Assembly: GCF_029784135.1 (NCBI RefSeq)
Contig: NC_073745.1
Coordinates: forward strand, 53,210,285-53,274,284
Direction: 5' to 3'
Source: Toxorhynchites rutilus septentrionalis
Taxonomy: Eukaryota > Arthropoda > Insecta > Diptera > Culicidae
DNA length: 64,000 nucleotides
In this document: positions 32,896 through 64,000 of the stretch, one piece after another
How the letters are laid out: each line of letters opens with the position of its first letter
How positions within the stretch are numbered: position 1 is the stretch's first letter
The notes under the pieces: generated by a model
The model's input: the letters and a program-made list of their open reading frames with translations, nothing else
Databases searched by the model: none
What the model was told of the DNA's origin: nothing
Translations under genes and position numbers: made by a program

Positions 32896-34916
32896 ATGAT
32901 TTTCTTATTTTTGCTAGCTCTGACGATGACTTCGCGAATTGGCAAAGTTCGGTCTATTCTAGATGATAGCACACTACTAATCGAGCTCCCCAGGCTGGGA
33001 ACATTACAAGGCTCGACTACAGTCAATGCATTCAGTGGAAGGCAAATCGTGCAATTTCTTGGCATCAAATATGCCGAAACAACCTCCGGCGAGCATCGGT
33101 TCAAGGTTGGTTACAGCAGCTTTGAGTATGAGCCATAAATTATTAATCTTCCACACAGCCTCCCCGGAAAGCATTGCCTTGGAAAGGAACTCGAAATGTG
33201 ACTCAGCATGGACTGCCTTGTCCGCAGTTGAAACTGATCTCGCAGTTTCCCGTATCATTGGCGGATGTGGAAGATTGCTTAACGCTATCTGTGTACACAA
33301 AAGTAGTATTAGTTTGAACACATCAATTTAGAAAACATTCACATATTTTGATTCGCAGCTCTTAACCAAAATCCCCGTTATGGTCTTCATTCACGGAGGT
33401 GGTTTCTATCAAGGATCCGCGGCAAATCAAACTGCGGAGCTGCTGCTGGAGAAAAATGTTGTGCTGGTGGTGGTTCAATACAGACTCGGTCCATTGGGTT
33501 TCGCATCACTGAAAACGGAGGGCATGCCGGGAAACGTTGGATTGATGGATATAAAAATGGCCCTGGAATGGGTGCAAGATAATATCGCACAATTTGGAGG
33601 CGATCCCGACAACGTCACACTGTTTGGACAATCTGCTGGCGCGGCAGCGATTTCCGCCTTGATGTACAGCCCACAAGTACCGGCGAAGCTCTTCCACAAA
33701 GTGATCCTGCAGTCTGGTGCCTCCAGTGCGCCATGGGTTTGGGATAAAGACCCGACCGAACATGTGAGGGATATTGCTGCTATTGCGGGTTGTGACCCGA
33801 GTGCGGGAAAAGGTCGAAAGGTATCCGCCATACATAGAAATAAGTCTATGTTCAGAAAATATTCACATTTTTGCACCAACAGATTGAAATGCCCCTCCGG
33901 GAAGCCGAGCGCTGTTTCCGTAGGTTGGACGTATGGACACTGTTGAGGAGCTTCGATGAACACAAGACCCATACATTTGAATCAAAAAGCCTAATGGATG
34001 TCGGGGGCAATCGACTTACCGTTGGGGACTATCACGGTTTCCTTCCCCAAACACCATGGGAATTGATTAAAGAAAAGAGAATCCCGCGGAACGTTCCAAT
34101 GATGGCCGGAGTGGTTAAACACGAGGGAACATTTCTACTCACTTCAATTTATGACATTCTAAAGCGCAAAAAATTACTAGATGATCCAAATTTTGTTAAA
34201 TACGAAATGTTAGAAACCATCAATAAGCTGCTGGGGATCGATGACCCGACAGGAATGCTTACTGGCTATCAGATTAAATCCTTGTTCACACTGTCGGAAT
34301 TATCAAGTGGAAAATTTGAAGAAATGACAGACGGTCTAACGGATGTAAACATAAATTGTCAGCACAATCGAATAGCGTTGATCACTAAATTTTAAATATG
34401 ATTGCAGCTCGCCGGAAGCATGTTGGTCAAGGCACCACTTCTTCGAGAAGCCCAAGCAAATGGCATTGTTAATCCAAACAAAACATTCCTTTATTCGTTC
34501 GATTATCGCGGGGAACAAACGCGGTTCGGATATGGAGCAGATACCTCGCATTATCCATTCGACGGTGGAGTGCATCATTCGGACGATTTGTTGTACCTGT
34601 TCCCTTATCCACCGGGACAACCAGAACTAAATGAGGATGACGCCAGAATGTCCCGTCTGATGGTGGATTTGTGGACGAGCTTCGCCACCAACGGTGTTCC
34701 ACGGAGCGAAGCACTCGGCATCGAATGGGAACCGATGAGAGGTTGGTGGCTCAATAGCTGGCATGTATAAAGTAAATTAAAAGTGAATTTAATCTATTTT
34801 CTTTTTCAGAATATGCTGGTCCATATCTTCACATTGATAAGAATCCTCGATTAGGTTCGAGTTTTTACGATGAATTTTCAGTAGCTAGTGATGAGAAAAA
34901 GGCGAAAATGCAATGA
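32896..34916 (+). CDS. Secreted carboxylesterase-like protein, glutactin clade (six exons, 572 aa)
   Basis: Alpha/beta-hydrolase fold esterase family protein. Exons read from GT-AG sites: 32896-33105, 33159-33302, 33359-33820, 33883-34344, 34408-34741, 34810-34916. The first four junctions are phase 0 and the last is phase 1, and the joined frame ends at TGA 34914. Residues 1-20 are a hydrophobic signal peptide (MIFLFLLALTMTS). LPRLGTLQGSTT...QFLGIKYA and EDCLTLSVY are family blocks. The oxyanion HGGG is at 130-133, nucleophile S210 in GQSAG, acidic E353 (KHEGTF) and H483 in GVHHSDDLLYLF. The triad is complete, unlike several glutactin/neuroligin relatives, so hydrolytic activity is plausible. 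Substrate unknown. Clade placement rests on the N-terminal blocks and is less certain than the family. Its 3' end faces Ack. Confidence 0.9.
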
Positions 34917-34919
34917 GTT

Positions 34920-34931
34920 TTTATTTTTATT
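34920..34931 (-). terminator. Two adjacent AATAAA poly(A) signals for Ack
   Basis: On the minus strand AATAAA occurs at 34931-34926 and 34925-34920, about 160 nt past the Ack stop. They begin 4 bp beyond the esterase stop codon on the other strand. Ack transcripts cleaved downstream would overlap the esterase last exon in antisense. No canonical AATAAA for the esterase is seen before 35000. Confidence 0.55.
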
Positions 34932-35089
34932 TTTTACAATCAATATGTAGTTTATCCTTTGTTTTCAATACACTGTACATTTTAGTATTAGTATTTCAAC
35001 GAGCTCGATTTTTACTAACATATTACGAGACCTTGCGTAGGCAACTCAGTAATGAAATGCCACGATAATTGTTGACAGAATTACAGATT

Positions 35090-62755
<27,666 letters not shown>

Positions 62756-62756
62756 T

Positions 62757-64000
62757 CACATGGGCCCTCAAGCTGGGTATCGAATTCTCTACGGAGAAAA
62801 CTGAAATGGTCGTTTTTTCTAGGAAGCACGAACCCGCCCAATTCCAGCTTTACCTATCCGGCAAAACGATCCAACACTCTATGTTTTTCAAATACCTGGG
62901 TGTATATTTTGATTCTAAATGTACCTGGGGGAGACACATTGCGTATTTGAAACAGAAATGCCAGCAAAGAATCAATTTTCTCCAAACAATAACCGGAACA
63001 TGGTGGGGTGCCCATCCAGGAGACCTCATTCAGTTGTACAAAACAACGATATTATCAGTGTTAGAATATGGCAGTTTTTGCTTCCGATCAGCTGCCAGGA
63101 TTCATATTCTCAAGCTGGAGAGAATACAATATCGTTGCTTGCGTATAGCCATGGGGTGTTTGCATTCGACACATACGATGAGTCTCGAAGTTTTGGCAGG
63201 AGTACCCCCGCTTACTCTTCGGTTCACAGAATTATCCTCCAGATTTCTCATCCGTTGCAAGATCATGAATCCATTGGTGATTGATAACTTCGAAAATCTA
63301 CTCCATGTTTTATGTCTTTATACCATGAGTACCTTATCCACGACGTGCACCCTTCACCAGGCATCTCCAACCAAGTTTGCTTCCCATACTTCTGCAATTC
63401 CTCTGTCATTTTTTATCTGTCCATGCGACAAAAAATCCATGGAATACCAGATCACCTACGCTCCAATGTTGTTCCGTCGATATTTTCGGAAAAATATGGG
63501 AAAGTTGGATCTGATAAAATGTTCTTTACTGACGGTTCATTCATAAACGGGTCCACTGGCTTCGGCATCTTCAATGAAAATTCCAGTGCCTCTTTCAAAC
63601 TCAAAGATCCTTGTTCCGTGTATGTCTCAGAAATGGGTGCGATATACTATGCTCTAGGGATCATTGAAACACTGCCCATCGACCATTATTTTATTTTTTC
63701 AGACAGTCTCAGCTCAATAGAGGCAATCCGCTCAATGAAAGTTGATAAACGCTCATCTTATTTCCTAACAAGAATAAGACATCTATTGAGTGTTTTGGTC
63801 GAAAAATTATTCAAGATTACCTTAGCATGGGTTCTCTCTCATTGCTCGATACCAGGGAATGAGAAAGCGGACTCGCTAGCTAAGGTGGGCGCTTCAGAAT
63901 TCCTCGTCAGGACACACTCGTTAGTTGGCAGCGCATGTGGAGTGAAGATGAGTTCGGTCGTTGGTTACACACGATTATCCCTAAGGTTTCGACGAGTGCT
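62757..64000 (+). mobile_element. LOA-clade (Lian-like) LINE, 5'-truncated, continuing past the window
   Basis: Begins inside the reverse-transcriptase C-terminal region: WALKLGIEFSTEKTEMVVFS, KYLGVYFDSKCTWGRHIAYL, INFLQTITGTWWGAHPGDLI, SVLEYGSFCFRSAARIH, RCLRIAMGCLHSTHTMSLEV. After a frameshift near 63500 an RNase H domain follows (FTDGSFINGSTGFGIF; SEMGAIYYALG; FSDSLSSIEAI; LSHCSIPGNEKADSLAK). RNase H active-site Asp/Glu residues (FTDGS, E in SEMGA, FSDS) are visible. The combination of this RT end with RNase H marks LOA/Lian-type LINEs of Aedes. It ends in WLHTIIPKV at the window edge. Confidence 0.82.

Overview
The window is mosquito-like nuclear DNA, most probably Aedes. It is AT-rich. 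Its two real genes have short GT-AG introns, arthropod initiator-like and poly(A) signals, and no operons or ribosome binding sites. tRNA-derived SINEs resembling the Feilai type, DD37E Tc1/mariner (ITmD37E-type) transposons and LOA/Lian-type LINEs point to culicine mosquitoes. Species assignment is inference.

Only two genes look functional. (1) A secreted glutactin-clade carboxylesterase-like gene lies on the + strand (32896-34916, six exons, 572 aa) with Ser-Glu-His and the HGGG oxyanion motif all present. (2) Ack, the Cdc42-associated non-receptor tyrosine kinase, lies on the - strand (59807 down to 35090, five coding exons joined from the sequence, 1204 aa): SAM-like region, kinase, SH3, CRIB, long Gln/Asn/Ser-rich tail, UBA region. 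The two genes converge. Their stop codons are 173 bp apart, and the Ack poly(A) signals begin 4 bp past the esterase stop. The two large Ack introns (about 8.1 and 12.9 kb) are packed with repeats.

Layout. 1.6-9.9 kb: a dead piggyBac-like transposase split by a palindromic Transib-like element, which itself carries an 8-bp-TSD element and a DD37E mariner. 10.4-18.6 kb: an unclassified dispersed repeat, a Tc1 element inside a hAT-like MITE relative, a complete hAT-like MITE, a SINE and mariner fragments. 20.3-24.3 kb: two head-to-tail copies of the dispersed repeat, one carrying a DD37E element with an unbroken 338-aa transposase, the other carrying a SINE that carries a second, dead DD37E element. 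27.1-31.3 kb: a TTAA-flanked element holding a second DD37E family and a pogo/psq-type fragment. 32-35 kb: esterase and an upstream exon fragment. 35.1-59.8 kb: Ack, whose introns hold a minisatellite, a fourth DD37E copy, a SINE split by a LINE, a pogo-like element, two decayed histone H2A genes that still have the histone 3' stem-loop, and a LOA LINE split by three DNA transposons. 62.7-64 kb: another LOA LINE fragment running off the window.

No CRISPR array, bacterial or phage system, or clearly new multi-gene system was seen. The most interesting content is the Ack gene model, the nested insertions with readable target-site duplications and paralogous empty sites, the intact DD37E copy and the histone relics.
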